Assembly: GCF_000741255.1 (NCBI RefSeq)
Contig: NZ_JGZB01000002.1
Coordinates: 1 to 64,000 of the forward strand
DNA from: Bifidobacterium magnum
GTDB lineage: Bacteria > Actinomycetota > Actinomycetes > Actinomycetales > Bifidobacteriaceae
Direction of reading: 5' to 3'
DNA length: 64,000 bases
Shown piece by piece: positions 54,521-64,000 of the stretch. The translations under genes were made by a program, and so were the position numbers. The notes beneath the pieces are model-generated. The model ran no database searches, was not told the origin of the DNA, and was given only the letters and a program-made list of their open reading frames with translations. Position 1 is the first letter of the stretch. Each line of letters begins with the position of its first letter.

Positions 54521-55999
54521 GTGTCGATTGAACGTGACGACGAAGTCCGTGGGGGCGGCGTGCTCGCCGGCCAGTCGGAAGTGTTGCTTGCCGACCGTGA
54601 CGACCATGACCTGTTTACTCCGGGAAACGAACAGTGGGAAGAACGAGAGTCCCGCAACGAACTGAAACATGTGACGGGCTTGGGGGAGCTGCAAGACGTC
54701 ACGGAAGTCGAATACCGCAAGGTGCGTCTGGAACGCGTGGTGCTCGTGGGCGTATGGTCGCGGCGCGAGACGACGCAGGCCGAGGCCGAGGAGTCGCTTC
54801 GTGAATTGTCCGCGCTCGCGCAGACGGCGGGCGCCGTGGTGTGTGACGGCGTGCTCCAGCAGCGCTACCGTCCCGACGCCGCCACATACGTGGGATCGGG
54901 CAAGGCGCGCGAAATCGCCAATATTGTGGCCGCCAACGAGGCCGACACGATTATCGTGGACGACGATCTGGCGCCGAGCCAGCGCCGTGCGCTCGAAGAC
55001 GCGGCCAAAGTGAAAGTCGTGGACCGTACGGCCGTCATTCTCGACATTTTCGCCCAGCACGCCTCCTCCAAGGAAGGCAAGGCGCAAGTCGAGCTCGCCC
55101 AATTGCAGTACATGCTGCCGCGACTGCGCGGATGGGGCGCGTCCCTGTCCAGGCAGGCGGGCGGACGCGCGGCGGGCGCCGACGCGGGCATCGGTTCGCG
55201 AGGCCCGGGCGAAACGAAAATCGAAATGGACCGCCGTGTCATCCGTAACCGTATCGCGAAATTGCGCCGTGATATTGCTCACATGGAACCGTCGCGCGCC
55301 ATCAAGCGCGGGTCTCGCAACCGCAACGGGATGCCCACGGTGGCAGTAGTGGGCTACACGAACGCCGGCAAATCCTCGTTGACGAACCGCTTGACGGGTT
55401 CGCGCGAACTTGTGGAGAACGCGCTGTTCGCCACGCTCGACACGGCCGTGCGCGCGGCTTCCACTCCCGAAGGGCGCCGCTACGCCTACGTGGACACTGT
55501 GGGATTCGTGCGCAGGCTTCCCATACAGCTCGTGGAAGCGTTCAAATCCACGCTCGAAGAGGTTGGGGAAGCGGACCTCATCGTGCATGTGGTGGACATG
55601 TCCTATCCGGATCCGTTCTCGCAAATCGACAGCGTGAACGAAACCCTGCAAAGCATTGAGCATGTGGGCGATATTCCGTCGCTGCTCGTGATGAACAAGG
55701 CCGACCTTGTGGACGAGGAGACGCGCGAGCGACTCCACCGCCTCGCACCCGACGCGTTCATCGTCTCTTCGGCTACTGGCGAAGGAATCGACGAGTTGAA
55801 GGCCGCAGTAGAGGCGATGCTGCCGCAGCCTTCCGTGCACGTCGACGCGCTGCTGCCATACACGGCAGGCTCGCTTGTCGAAAAAATCCGCCTTGACGGA
55901 CGCGTGCTCGACATTGAATACCGCGACGACGGCGTACGCGTGCAAGCTTTTGTGGACGATCACCTCAGCGCCCGCATCATGGAATCCGCCATCGGCTGA
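54521..55999 (+). CDS. hflX: Ribosome-associated GTPase HflX
   Basis: A 492-residue GTPase starting at GTG. The N-terminal part reads VVLVGVWSRRETTQAEAEES, YVGSGKAREIA and LVDRTAVILDIFAQHA-like VVDRTAVILDIFAQHA, then SRGPGETKIEMDRR. The G domain has G1 GYTNAGKSSLTNRL, G3 DTVGFVRRLP and G4 VMNKADL. It splits stalled or hibernating ribosomes. The start is uncertain: the frame is open to 54389, but the extension is hydrophobic and unlike the family. Confidence 0.93.
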   Translation: MSIERDDEVRGGGVLAGQSEVLLADRDDHDLFTPGNEQWEERESRNELKHVTGLGELQDVTEVEYRKVRLERVVLVGVWSRRETTQAEAEESLRELSALAQTAGAVVCDGVLQQRYRPDAATYVGSGKAREIANIVAANEADTIIVDDDLAPSQRRALEDAAKVKVVDRTAVILDIFAQHASSKEGKAQVELAQLQYMLPRLRGWGASLSRQAGGRAAGADAGIGSRGPGETKIEMDRRVIRNRIAKLRRDIAHMEPSRAIKRGSRNRNGMPTVAVVGYTNAGKSSLTNRLTGSRELVENALFATLDTAVRAASTPEGRRYAYVDTVGFVRRLPIQLVEAFKSTLEEVGEADLIVHVVDMSYPDPFSQIDSVNETLQSIEHVGDIPSLLVMNKADLVDEETRERLHRLAPDAFIVSSATGEGIDELKAAVEAMLPQPSVHVDALLPYTAGSLVEKIRLDGRVLDIEYRDDGVRVQAFVDDHLSARIMESAIG

Positions 56000-56118
56000 C
56001 AATAAAATGTGGTATACGCCACAGGCCCGTAACGTCAAACGACTTCGCTAGAGTGAGGAACCGAAAGCTCTACGAAGACCCGCGTCCAGCGGGGTCGCCC
56101 GCGGATTCCACGGGATAG

Positions 56119-57102
<984 letters not shown>

Positions 57103-57125
57103 TTGCCGCTGGCATAGCGTATAGC

Positions 57126-57158
57126 AAAGCTCCAAGCGTATGACGCTTGGAGCTTTTT
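57126..57158. terminator. Bidirectional terminator between ldh and lexA
   Basis: AAAGCTCCAAGCGT pairs exactly with ACGCTTGGAGCTTT around ATG, followed by TT on the plus strand. The A-run on the left would make a T-run for the minus strand, so it can serve both convergent genes. Confidence 0.9.
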
Positions 57159-57215
57159 GCATAAGGATACGTATTTGGATGGCGCAGAAAGTAGTGCGGA
57201 AAGACGACGCCGCCG

Positions 57216-57914
57216 TTACAGTTTGCGCAGTACGGTGACGACCTTGCCCATGATTTGCGCGTGTTCGCCGTCAATGGGGGAGTAGTTGGGGTTGTGGGGC
57301 ATGAGCCACATATGGCCGTTGTCGTCGAAGCGCAAGGTTTTCACGGTCGCCTCGTTGCCCAGCAGCGCCGCCACGATATCTCCGGGCTCGGCCGTGTTTT
57401 GCTGGCGCACCACCACGAAATCCCCGTCGCAAATGGCGGCGTCCACCATGGAGTCCCCGTGCACTTCAAGCATGAACAGTTCTCCCGTGCCCGTAAGCCG
57501 GGTGGGCAGGCGCATCACGTCTTCCACATGCTGTTGCGCCGTGATGGGGGCGCCGGCCGCGATGTCCCCGACAAGCGGAACATCCGACGAATCGATCACC
57601 GATTGCGTGGAACCCTCCTGGAACGGAACGGACACGGCGGCCTCTGGCTCTTCCAACGGCACAATTTCCAGTGCGCGGCCTTTGTGCGCGTCGCGGCGGA
57701 TGTAGCCTTTGGCTTCGAGCATATGCAATTGGTGCTGTACGGACGACGTGCTTTTCAAATCGGCGGCCTTGCCGATTTCCCTCAGTGAAGGGGCGAACCC
57801 GTTGGCTGCGGTCAGGTCGCGAATGGCGCCCAGCACTTTGCGCTGGCGCTGCGTCAAATCGCTCATTTCAGGAGTCGGATGCGGCGCAGAGCCGCCGGAA
57901 AACGCGCTGCTCAT
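57216..57914 (-). CDS. lexA: SOS repressor LexA
   Basis: A 232-residue protein. The winged-helix N-terminus reads LTQRQRKVLGAIRDLTAANG and APSLREIGKAADLKSTSSV. The cleavage site is the Ala-Gly in DIAAGAPI. The catalytic Ser is in EVHGDSMVDAAI and the Lys in EATVKTLRF. It represses DNA damage genes until RecA triggers self-cleavage. A consensus-like LexA box lies 49 bases before its start, so it should control itself. An alternative start at 57866 (MSDLTQRQR) exists. It is divergent from nrdR. Confidence 0.96.
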   Translation of the reverse strand: MSSAFSGGSAPHPTPEMSDLTQRQRKVLGAIRDLTAANGFAPSLREIGKAADLKSTSSVQHQLHMLEAKGYIRRDAHKGRALEIVPLEEPEAAVSVPFQEGSTQSVIDSSDVPLVGDIAAGAPITAQQHVEDVMRLPTRLTGTGELFMLEVHGDSMVDAAICDGDFVVVRQQNTAEPGDIVAALLGNEATVKTLRFDDNGHMWLMPHNPNYSPIDGEHAQIMGKVVTVLRKL

Positions 57915-57962
57915 GATGGGTCCTTTCGATTACGACTAGCATAACGCACCATATGGGGTATT

Positions 57963-57978
57963 TCAAACAGATGTTCGA
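57963..57978. promoter_or_regulatory. LexA (SOS) box upstream of lexA
   Basis: On the minus strand the site reads TCGAACATCTGTTTGA, close to the Gram-positive consensus CGAACRNRYGTTYG. It sits in the lexA-nrdR divergent region. Confidence 0.85.
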
Positions 57979-58094
57979 ACACGTGTCGCATGGCGTGAAG
58001 ATTATGTGCAATCTCTAAGGAAAAACGTCGAAAAATCGGCTCCGCATCACAAAAAATGCACCATATTCCCCCGCGACGCGCTACTCTTGACGGT

Positions 58095-58559
58095 ATGCAT
58101 TGTCCATATTGCCAAAACGCAGACACGAAAGTCATTGATACGCGCATCAGTGAAGACGGGTATTCCATCCGGCGCAGGCGTCAATGCCTCAATTGCGGGC
58201 ACCGGTTCACTACCGTGGAGACCACGCTGTTGCTCGTGCGCAAGCGTACGGGGGAAGTGGAACCGTTCAACCGCGGCAAAGTCATCGCCGGAGTGAGGAA
58301 GGCGTGCCAGGGGCGCCCCATCCGTGAAGAGGATTTGAAGATGCTCGGTCAACGCGTCGAAGAGGATCTGCGCGCCCGCGGACTGGCGCAAGTCGAATCG
58401 GACGAAATCGGCAAGGCTATCCTGCGCCCGTTGCGCGACCTCGATGAAGTGGCATACATGCGTTTCGCGAGCGTCTATCAGAATTTTGAAGATCTCAACG
58501 ACTTCCAGAACGCCATCAATGACTTGCGCGCCGCCGCCGCGGACGAACCGCAACAGTGA
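58095..58559 (+). CDS. nrdR: Ribonucleotide reductase repressor NrdR
   Basis: A 154-residue protein of standard length. The zinc ribbon reads MHCPYCQNADTKVIDTR and RRRQCLNCGHRFTTVE, followed by an ATP-cone domain (VEPFNRGKVIAGVRKACQGR; YMRFASVYQNFEDLNDF). It represses nrd genes when dATP is high. I choose ATG 58095 because the zinc ribbon starts there. It is next to lexA in many actinobacteria. Confidence 0.96.
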   Translation: MHCPYCQNADTKVIDTRISEDGYSIRRRRQCLNCGHRFTTVETTLLLVRKRTGEVEPFNRGKVIAGVRKACQGRPIREEDLKMLGQRVEEDLRARGLAQVESDEIGKAILRPLRDLDEVAYMRFASVYQNFEDLNDFQNAINDLRAAAADEPQQ

Positions 58560-58642
58560 CGCGCAACCGGTCGATGGATCATATATTCAACTATTGATAT
58601 ATGTGGTAAGCCGGCGAACACAATATAGCCGGCCGCCACATC

Positions 58643-59839
58643 TTACATGACGCGCAACTGGATCGTGCCGTCGATGGCGCCCAGCGCCGCGATCGTCTCT
58701 TCGTCGGGAATTTCGGACACGTCGGTGACCACGTAACCGATTTCTCCCTCTGTCGCCAGCGATTGCGCGGCGATATTGATGTTGCGTTCGCCCAGCACAT
58801 GGTTGAGGCTGGCCAATACGCCCGGCAAATTGCTGTGCAAATGCGCGATGCGGGCGGGTGCCGAGCACGAGCCGAGCGTAATCTGCGGCACGTTCACCGA
58901 CAGCATCGTCGAGGCACGCCACATGTAGTCTTCAAGACGCTGGGAGACGAACAGCGCGATGTTCTTCTGCGCTTCCAGCGTCGAGCCTCCAATATGCGGC
59001 GTCAAAATGATGTTCGGTTCTTCGGCCAGCGGGGTAGTGAACGGGTCCCCGCTTTTCTTGGGCTCCACAGGGAACACGTCGACGGCAGCACCCGCCAGGT
59101 GCTTGGCGTCTAAGTGGCGGCGGAGCGCCTGCAAATCCACCACGAATCCGCGCGACAGGTTCAGGAAAATGGCGTCCTGCTTCATGTGCGCGAACTGTTC
59201 CTCGCCGAAGAATCCCGTGTTTTCCGCGCGGCCGTCCACATGGATCGTCACGGCGTCGGACTGCTCGAGCAACTCGTTGAGCGAATTGCAGCGGATCGCG
59301 TTGCCCAGCGCGAGCTTTTCCTCCAGATCGTAGAACACGACGCGCATGCCCAACGCCTCGGCCAGCACGGACAGCTGGGAGCCGATATTGCCGTAGCCGA
59401 TAATGCCGAGCGTTTTGCCGCGCACCTCGTGCGAACCGCTCGCGGACTTGTCCCAAATGCCCGCGCGCATGCGCAACGTGTGCGCCGGCAGACGTCGCAT
59501 AAGGCTGATGATGTTGCCGATCACGAGTTCCACCACGGAGCGCGTGTTCGAATACGGCGCGTTGAACACGGCCACACCGCGCTGCGCCGCATACGCCAAA
59601 TCTACCTGGTTCGTGCCGATGCAGAAGCAGCCCACGGCCAACAGGTCCGGGCACGCGTCGATCACGGCCGGCGTGACGGAAGTCTTGGAACGGATGCCCA
59701 AAATGGATACGCCCTGCAGCGCCTCGATCAGTTCCGCTTCGGACAGCGCTCCGGAGAGCTGCTCCACATCGAAACCGGCGCGGCGCAAGGCCTCACCGGC
59801 CAACGGATGAATATTCTCTAACAACAGTGCTTTGGGCAT
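58643..59839 (-). CDS. serA: D-3-phosphoglycerate dehydrogenase
   Basis: A 398-residue enzyme. The NAD loop is LGIIGYGNIGSQLSVLAEAL. The substrate and catalytic residues lie in FLNLSRGFVVDLQAL and ILTPHIGGSTLEAQKNIA (His). The C-terminal part is an ACT domain (LPGVLASLNHVLGERNINIA). It lacks the extra intervening domain of the long mycobacterial form, so it resembles the shorter E. coli type. It makes 3-phosphohydroxypyruvate, the first step to serine. helD lies 9 bases upstream on the same strand. Confidence 0.95.
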   Translation of the reverse strand: MPKALLLENIHPLAGEALRRAGFDVEQLSGALSEAELIEALQGVSILGIRSKTSVTPAVIDACPDLLAVGCFCIGTNQVDLAYAAQRGVAVFNAPYSNTRSVVELVIGNIISLMRRLPAHTLRMRAGIWDKSASGSHEVRGKTLGIIGYGNIGSQLSVLAEALGMRVVFYDLEEKLALGNAIRCNSLNELLEQSDAVTIHVDGRAENTGFFGEEQFAHMKQDAIFLNLSRGFVVDLQALRRHLDAKHLAGAAVDVFPVEPKKSGDPFTTPLAEEPNIILTPHIGGSTLEAQKNIALFVSQRLEDYMWRASTMLSVNVPQITLGSCSAPARIAHLHSNLPGVLASLNHVLGERNINIAAQSLATEGEIGYVVTDVSEIPDEETIAALGAIDGTIQLRVM

Positions 59840-59848
59840 GGGTTCACC

Positions 59849-62128
59849 TTACATCGGGAGCAGTTGCTCGTCTTGGGTAGTCCTCACTATAAACAATCGT
59901 TGCGTCGGACGCGTCAAATCTACATATAGATCGGACGCGGCCACGGCGCGCGAAGGCGCCTGCGACTCGATCGCGCCGGGCTCAACGACCACCACGGCGT
60001 CGTATTCGAGGCCCTTGACGTACTGCGCGTTGCAGACGCTCACCTGCGCGTCCACGTCGGGCTGGTCGATCAGGGCCTGCGCGTCATGGTCGCCCAAAGC
60101 GGCGCGCAACGCCTTGTGCACGCTGGCGCGCACCTCGCCCAGCATGTCGTCGGGCGCGATCACGGCCACGCGTCCCGTGCCGTTGACGATCACGAAATCG
60201 CGCGTCAGCGCGGCCGTGTCCTCGCCCACGGTACGCAGCAGCGCATCATGGTCGGCCACAATATGGCGTTCAACCGATTCGGGCACGCTGCGCACGGCGT
60301 TGACCGTGGAAATGTACAGGCCTTCGCCACGTGCGAAATCGCATGCCAGGTTCGACACTTCCTTCGGGTTGCGATAGTTGATCGTCAGCTCGTTGAGCGA
60401 CCAGTGCTTGGGGCCGAACAGCTGGTTCATCGTCGTGCGCCAGTTGCGCGTGCCGCCCAAGGCGGAAGTCTGCGCCACATCGCCCACAATCGTGAACGAA
60501 CGCGACGGGCAGCGGCGGATGAGCATATGCCAGTCCATGGCCGTCAGCTCCTGGGCCTCGTCCACCACAATATGTCCGTACGTCCACTCGCGGTCGGCTG
60601 CCGCACGCTGGGCCAGCAGGTCGCTTCCCGAACCTTCCATTTCCTCCATGAGGCGCTGCGAGGAGACGATGCCCGAACCGATGCCGTTCTGGCTCAATGT
60701 GTCCTTCGCGTACTGTTCCTGTTCGGCGCGCGCCGCGTCACGCGCGGCCTGGCGTGCGGCCTCATGCGGATCGGGGCCGAGCAGTTCCATGGCCTCGTCG
60801 AGCAGCGGAATGTCGGAACGCGTCAGCGGGCTTCCCTTGGGGCGCTGCAACATGGCGATTTCGTCATCCGACAGCCACGGCGCGAAACGGCGCAGCTGTT
60901 CGGGCTTGGCGAACAGCTGGTCGAGCAGCCAGCGCGCGTCCATCGGCAACCATGCGAGGTTCAGCGTCACGCGCAGCTTGTCGTTCATATACAGCTGGTG
61001 CTGCGCCTCGTTGAGTTCGCTGCGCTCAGGCGTGTAATCGAGCTGCTGCACGTACTGGGCGCGCATCTGGCCGATCACGCTATGCACGAAGGTTTCGCGC
61101 GCCTTGTTATGCGGCTGGCGCGTGCGGCGCGCGTCATTGATGGCGTTCTTGATGTATTCGGCGCGCAATGTGAGCCTGACGCCGTTGATCGTAATGTCGG
61201 GAAGGTTGGCCGGGATACGTTCGCGTCCCGTGACGGCGTTGGCGATCATGCGCACCATGCGCCGGTCACCCTTCAGTGCGGCCACATGTGGCTCGTCCAC
61301 GGCTGTGGCTTCCACGCCCGGCAACAGGTCGCCGATTGTGCGGCTGACCACGCCCGTTTCACCCAGCGACGGCAGCACCTGGTCGATGTAGCGCAGGAAC
61401 GTGTTGCTCGGGCCGATGATGAGCACGCCCGAATTGTTGAGCATGCGCCGGTGCGTGTACAGCAGGTATGCGGCGCGGTGCAGCGCCACGGCCGTTTTGC
61501 CCGTGCCCGGGCCGCCCTGCACCACAACGGCGCCCTGCAGGTCGGCGCGGATGATCTTGTCCTGCTCGGCCTGGATCGTGGCGACAATATCCGTCATCTT
61601 CCCCGTGCGCCGGGAACTGAGCGAGGCGAGCAGCGCGCCTTCGCCCGTCAATGTGCCGTTGTCCGAAGCTTCGCCCACATGGTCCGAATGCACGTCGAGA
61701 ACCTCGTCCTCCACGCCCGTGACCGTGCGGAAATGCAGCGTGATATGGCGGCGCATCACAATGTCGCCATGGTGAGAAGGCGTCGCCTCGTAGAACGGCC
61801 GGGCCGCCTCGGCGCGCCAGTCCGTCAAAATCGGCTCATGATCCTCGTCCAGCAATCCGATACGTCCGATATAGCGGCGCTGGCCGTCCTTATTGTCGAG
61901 CCGGCCGAACACCAGACGGTCCTCCACGGCGCGCAACTGCGCCAGACGGTCCTCGTACATCGTGGCGAAGGAATCGCGTTCCGTGCGCTGCGTGGGGGAA
62001 CCGTGCGAACCGGCGGCACGCACTTCACTCAGCCGCGAGCGCGTTTGCGCCCGCAACGCATCCAGCCGTCCGTAAGCGCGGTCGACCGCGTGTTGTTCTT
62101 CGCGTATCTGTGCTGAGTAGCTCGACAT
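59849..62128 (-). CDS. HelD-like SF1 ATPase (RNA polymerase-associated helicase family)
   Basis: A 759-residue protein. An N-terminal coiled-coil arm (about 1-80) precedes the first ATPase part with Walker A VVVQGGPGTGKTAVALHRAA. Motif II is VDEAQELTAMDWHMLIRRCP and motif III VGDVAQTSALGGTRNW. A second ATPase half follows (NYRNPKEVSNLA; C-terminal YVDLTRPTQRLFIVRT). This arrangement is typical of HelD, which removes stalled RNA polymerase from DNA. It is divergent from the dcw genes and followed by serA nine bases later. Confidence 0.9.
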   Translation of the reverse strand: MSSYSAQIREEQHAVDRAYGRLDALRAQTRSRLSEVRAAGSHGSPTQRTERDSFATMYEDRLAQLRAVEDRLVFGRLDNKDGQRRYIGRIGLLDEDHEPILTDWRAEAARPFYEATPSHHGDIVMRRHITLHFRTVTGVEDEVLDVHSDHVGEASDNGTLTGEGALLASLSSRRTGKMTDIVATIQAEQDKIIRADLQGAVVVQGGPGTGKTAVALHRAAYLLYTHRRMLNNSGVLIIGPSNTFLRYIDQVLPSLGETGVVSRTIGDLLPGVEATAVDEPHVAALKGDRRMVRMIANAVTGRERIPANLPDITINGVRLTLRAEYIKNAINDARRTRQPHNKARETFVHSVIGQMRAQYVQQLDYTPERSELNEAQHQLYMNDKLRVTLNLAWLPMDARWLLDQLFAKPEQLRRFAPWLSDDEIAMLQRPKGSPLTRSDIPLLDEAMELLGPDPHEAARQAARDAARAEQEQYAKDTLSQNGIGSGIVSSQRLMEEMEGSGSDLLAQRAAADREWTYGHIVVDEAQELTAMDWHMLIRRCPSRSFTIVGDVAQTSALGGTRNWRTTMNQLFGPKHWSLNELTINYRNPKEVSNLACDFARGEGLYISTVNAVRSVPESVERHIVADHDALLRTVGEDTAALTRDFVIVNGTGRVAVIAPDDMLGEVRASVHKALRAALGDHDAQALIDQPDVDAQVSVCNAQYVKGLEYDAVVVVEPGAIESQAPSRAVAASDLYVDLTRPTQRLFIVRTTQDEQLLPM

Positions 62129-62194
62129 ACTGTCCGATTCCCTTCGTGATTATCTGGGCATATAAATGTACCGTAAGGCCAATACGAAGAAATC

Positions 62195-62259
62195 GGGAGA
62201 AATGTGCGCGGTCACGCCCATTTTGATGTTGGTGCGGTAAAGTAGGGAAAAATGTGCGC
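62195..62259. repeat. Two 15-base direct repeats 50 bases apart upstream of rsmH
   Basis: GGGAGAAATGTGCGC (62195-62209) and GGGAAAAATGTGCGC (62245-62259) differ at one base and start exactly 50 bases apart. They lie between helD and rsmH and could be a regulator site for the dcw cluster. No gene lies in this gap. Confidence 0.6.
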
Positions 62260-62370
62260 TCCGACACTTTCCGGTGCCGTACGCGCGTCATATAGTGATA
62301 TTGATATTGCAGGGAACGGACCATGAGGGAGGGCGTGCGCGTTCCGCGCGTGCGTGACAGAACGACTATA

Positions 62371-63441
62371 ATGACGGATTTTTCAGCTATCCATACGCCA
62401 GTATTACTTGATGACTGCGTCGCGCTCGTGACGCCGGCCCTGAAACGGCCCCATTCCATCGCCGTGGACTGCACGCTCGGACTGGCGGGCCACACGATCG
62501 CCTTCTTGCGCAATGCGCCCGAGGCGACCGTGATCGGCATCGACCGCGACAGCGAGGCGTTGGCGCTCGCCACGGAACGCGTGACCCAGGAAGGTCTCGC
62601 CGACCGTTTCATTCCCGTCCACGCCGCATTCGACGAATTCTCGCGCGTGCTCGACGAGCGCAATATCCGTTCGGTCCAGGCCGTGTTCATGGATCTGGGC
62701 CTGTCCAGCCTGCAAATCGACGAAACCGACCGTGGTTTCTCCTATTCCCATGACGCCCCGCTCGACATGCGCATGGACATTTCCCAGCCGCTTACTGCCG
62801 CGGAAATCCTGCGCACCTATTCCCAACAGGATCTCGAGGCGATTTTCAAGCTGTATGGCGAGGAACGCTTCTCGCGCAATATCGCGCGCGCCATTGTCCA
62901 GAGCCGCGACAGCGACCCGATTGTCACGTCCGCGCAGCTCAACGCGCTCGTGGACCGCGTGATCCCCAAGGCGCACCGCGCTTCGGGCAATCCGGCCAAG
63001 CGCGTGTTCCAGGCGCTGCGCATTGAAGTCAACGGCGAACTCGACAAGCTCGCCTCCACGCTGCCGCAGATCGCGAACCGGCTTAGCGTGGGCGGCCGCC
63101 TCGTGGTGGAGTCTTACCATTCCCTGGAAGACAAAACCGTCAAAACGTTCATGAATCAGGGACTCAAGGCGGATGTGCCCGCCGACATGCCCGTCATTCC
63201 TGAAGACATGAAACCGTTCTTCAAGGAAATCACGCGCGGCGCGCTCAAGGCGGACGCTGCGGAAATCGAACACAATCCGCGTTCGGCGTCCGTGCGCTTG
63301 CGCGGCGTGGAACTGATCCGTCCAATTCCGCAACGTTGGCGTACACGTTTCGACGAACCGTATGTACCATTGCGGCAACAGCGCGGCGCCTCGCACCAGC
63401 GCGGCCGCTCCGCGCATAGCGCACGCAAGGGGAGGAAATAA
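62371..63441 (+). CDS. rsmH: 16S rRNA (cytosine-1402-N4) methyltransferase
   Basis: A 356-residue methyltransferase. It starts MTDFSAIHTPVLLDDCVALV, then SAM motif VDCTLGLAGHTIAFLR, IGIDRDSEALALA, DLGLSSLQIDETDRGFSY and RVFQALRIEVNGELDKL. It methylates C1402 in the ribosomal P site. I prefer ATG 62371 because the family core begins a few residues later, although ATG 62323 has a better ribosome site. It opens the dcw cluster; the usual mraZ gene before it is missing. The next gene starts on the last base of its stop. Confidence 0.95.
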   Translation: MTDFSAIHTPVLLDDCVALVTPALKRPHSIAVDCTLGLAGHTIAFLRNAPEATVIGIDRDSEALALATERVTQEGLADRFIPVHAAFDEFSRVLDERNIRSVQAVFMDLGLSSLQIDETDRGFSYSHDAPLDMRMDISQPLTAAEILRTYSQQDLEAIFKLYGEERFSRNIARAIVQSRDSDPIVTSAQLNALVDRVIPKAHRASGNPAKRVFQALRIEVNGELDKLASTLPQIANRLSVGGRLVVESYHSLEDKTVKTFMNQGLKADVPADMPVIPEDMKPFFKEITRGALKADAAEIEHNPRSASVRLRGVELIRPIPQRWRTRFDEPYVPLRQQRGASHQRGRSAHSARKGRK

Positions 63442-63905
63442 TGGCGGCATTGCCACGCATGCATTCTTCCGCGGCACCCGCGGGACGCAAGATGAAGGCG
63501 GAAGCGGAAGAGCACACGTCCAAACGCCCGCAACTGCGCGTCGTCGACTCCGCCAAGTCGCGCAAATTCCTCGTAAGCCAGGGGCTTGACCAGCTGTGGA
63601 AATGGACAAAAACGCGCACCACGCCCATGGTGTACCTTGTGGTCGCCGTGGTGTTCCTCGTGGCCAGCCTGCTCGGTTCACTGATGCTGCGCACGCAAAT
63701 GATCCAGGATTCTTTCGAAGCCACGCAGGTGCAGCGAAATATCACAACATTGACACAAGATGTGGAAGACGATCAGGCTAAATTGGATCAGTTAGAGGCG
63801 TCGTTGCCGCAACGGGCCGAAGATATGAAAATGATCCCGGCGACCAATTCCGTGACAATTGATCTGCAGGGGTACAAGCCAAGTCAGGATGGTACCAAGA
63901 AATGA
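63441..63905 (+). CDS. FtsL-like division protein
   Basis: A 154-residue single-span protein. The cytoplasmic N-terminus (about 60 residues) is basic. The membrane segment reads MVYLVVAVVFLVASLLGSLM. A short extracytoplasmic coiled coil follows (VQRNITTLTQDVEDDQAKLD, LDQLEASLPQRAEDM). Position between rsmH and a probable ftsI, and this layout, fit FtsL, which activates septal wall synthesis together with FtsB. Sequence in this family is poorly conserved. It overlaps both neighbours (TAATG at the start, ATGA at the end). Confidence 0.85.
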   Translation: MAALPRMHSSAAPAGRKMKAEAEEHTSKRPQLRVVDSAKSRKFLVSQGLDQLWKWTKTRTTPMVYLVVAVVFLVASLLGSLMLRTQMIQDSFEATQVQRNITTLTQDVEDDQAKLDQLEASLPQRAEDMKMIPATNSVTIDLQGYKPSQDGTKK

Positions 63906-64000
63906 AACGCTTCTGGCGTTCCCATAGCTCCGTAGTGAACCGCACCGTATGCGTGGGGCTGCTGCTGGGGCTGCTCGCCGTGGCCTGTTTCGCGGGACTC
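63902..64000 (+). CDS. Start of a division penicillin-binding protein (probably FtsI), truncated by the window
   Basis: Only 33 residues are visible: a basic N-terminus (MKRFWRSHSSVVNRTV) and a membrane segment rich in Leu, Gly and Ala (CVGLLLGLLAVACFAGL). The frame is open to the window end. The four-base overlap with the FtsL-like gene and the place in the dcw cluster suggest FtsI. No catalytic motif is in view. Confidence 0.6.
   Translation, partial: MKRFWRSHSSVVNRTVCVGLLLGLLAVACFAGL

Noticed and set aside
62367..62372. TATAAT overlapping the rsmH start codon
   Set aside because: A start of transcription there would fall inside the gene, after the initiation codon, so it is probably chance.

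Overview
The window looks like a chromosomal segment of a bifidobacterium (Actinobacteria, Bifidobacteriaceae). The evidence is high-GC coding DNA with GC-rich third positions, a fused ThiE-ThiD enzyme, a sucrose cluster made of an oligosaccharide:H+ symporter and a GH32 fructosidase, an L-lactate dehydrogenase, actinobacterial division genes (SepF, Wag31/DivIVA), a PriA-like HisA and a LexA box of the Gram-positive type. Most of the region is core genome. I see no phage, plasmid, insertion sequence or CRISPR array. Species cannot be fixed from the sequence alone.

Layout. 1-6.1 kb: a partial phosphotransferase-fold protein, a compact UvrD-like helicase, a zincin-type protein, a membrane-anchored Lon-domain protease and a DUF3052 protein. 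6.1-6.7 kb: an AT-rich non-coding island with degenerate repeats, then tRNA-Val(UAC). 6.8-14.2 kb: a run of same-strand genes for a DivIVA-repeat protein, Dxr, IspG, a membrane alpha/beta-hydrolase, RecO and UppS, which links MEP isoprenoid synthesis to undecaprenyl lipid carrier synthesis. 14.2-18.9 kb: a thiamine salvage operon (thiM, thiED, thiX, thiY) behind a TPP riboswitch. 18.9-23.3 kb: a sucrose cluster (GH32, permease, LacI regulator) whose promoter carries three LacI-type operators. 23.4-27.6 kb: metQNI with an upstream short peptide and attenuator-like hairpin, followed by a frameshifted aminotransferase. 27.6-30.5 kb: glyS and a dihydrouridine synthase.

30.9-36.3 kb is a division cluster (ftsZ, sepF, yggT, wag31, lspA, and an rluD-type gene with a frameshift). 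36.7-40.3 kb is dnaE. 40.4-45.8 kb is a his operon (hisD, hisC, hisB, an unknown gene, hisH, hisA). Next come a DUF2252 gene divergent from glnA, a secreted protein, hrpA with an RsmC-like methyltransferase, hflX, ldh, lexA, nrdR, serA and helD. The window ends in the first genes of a dcw cluster (rsmH, an ftsL-like gene, the start of a gene that is probably ftsI).

The most unusual signals are: fifteen consecutive 11-residue repeats in the Wag31-like protein; the leader peptide and hairpin ahead of metQNI; two single-base frameshifts in otherwise intact enzymes; an unknown protein embedded in the his operon; catalytic-motif substitutions in the phosphotransferase-like and zincin-like proteins; and the repeat island beside tRNA-Val. 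I did not find a clear novel multigene defence or mobile system.
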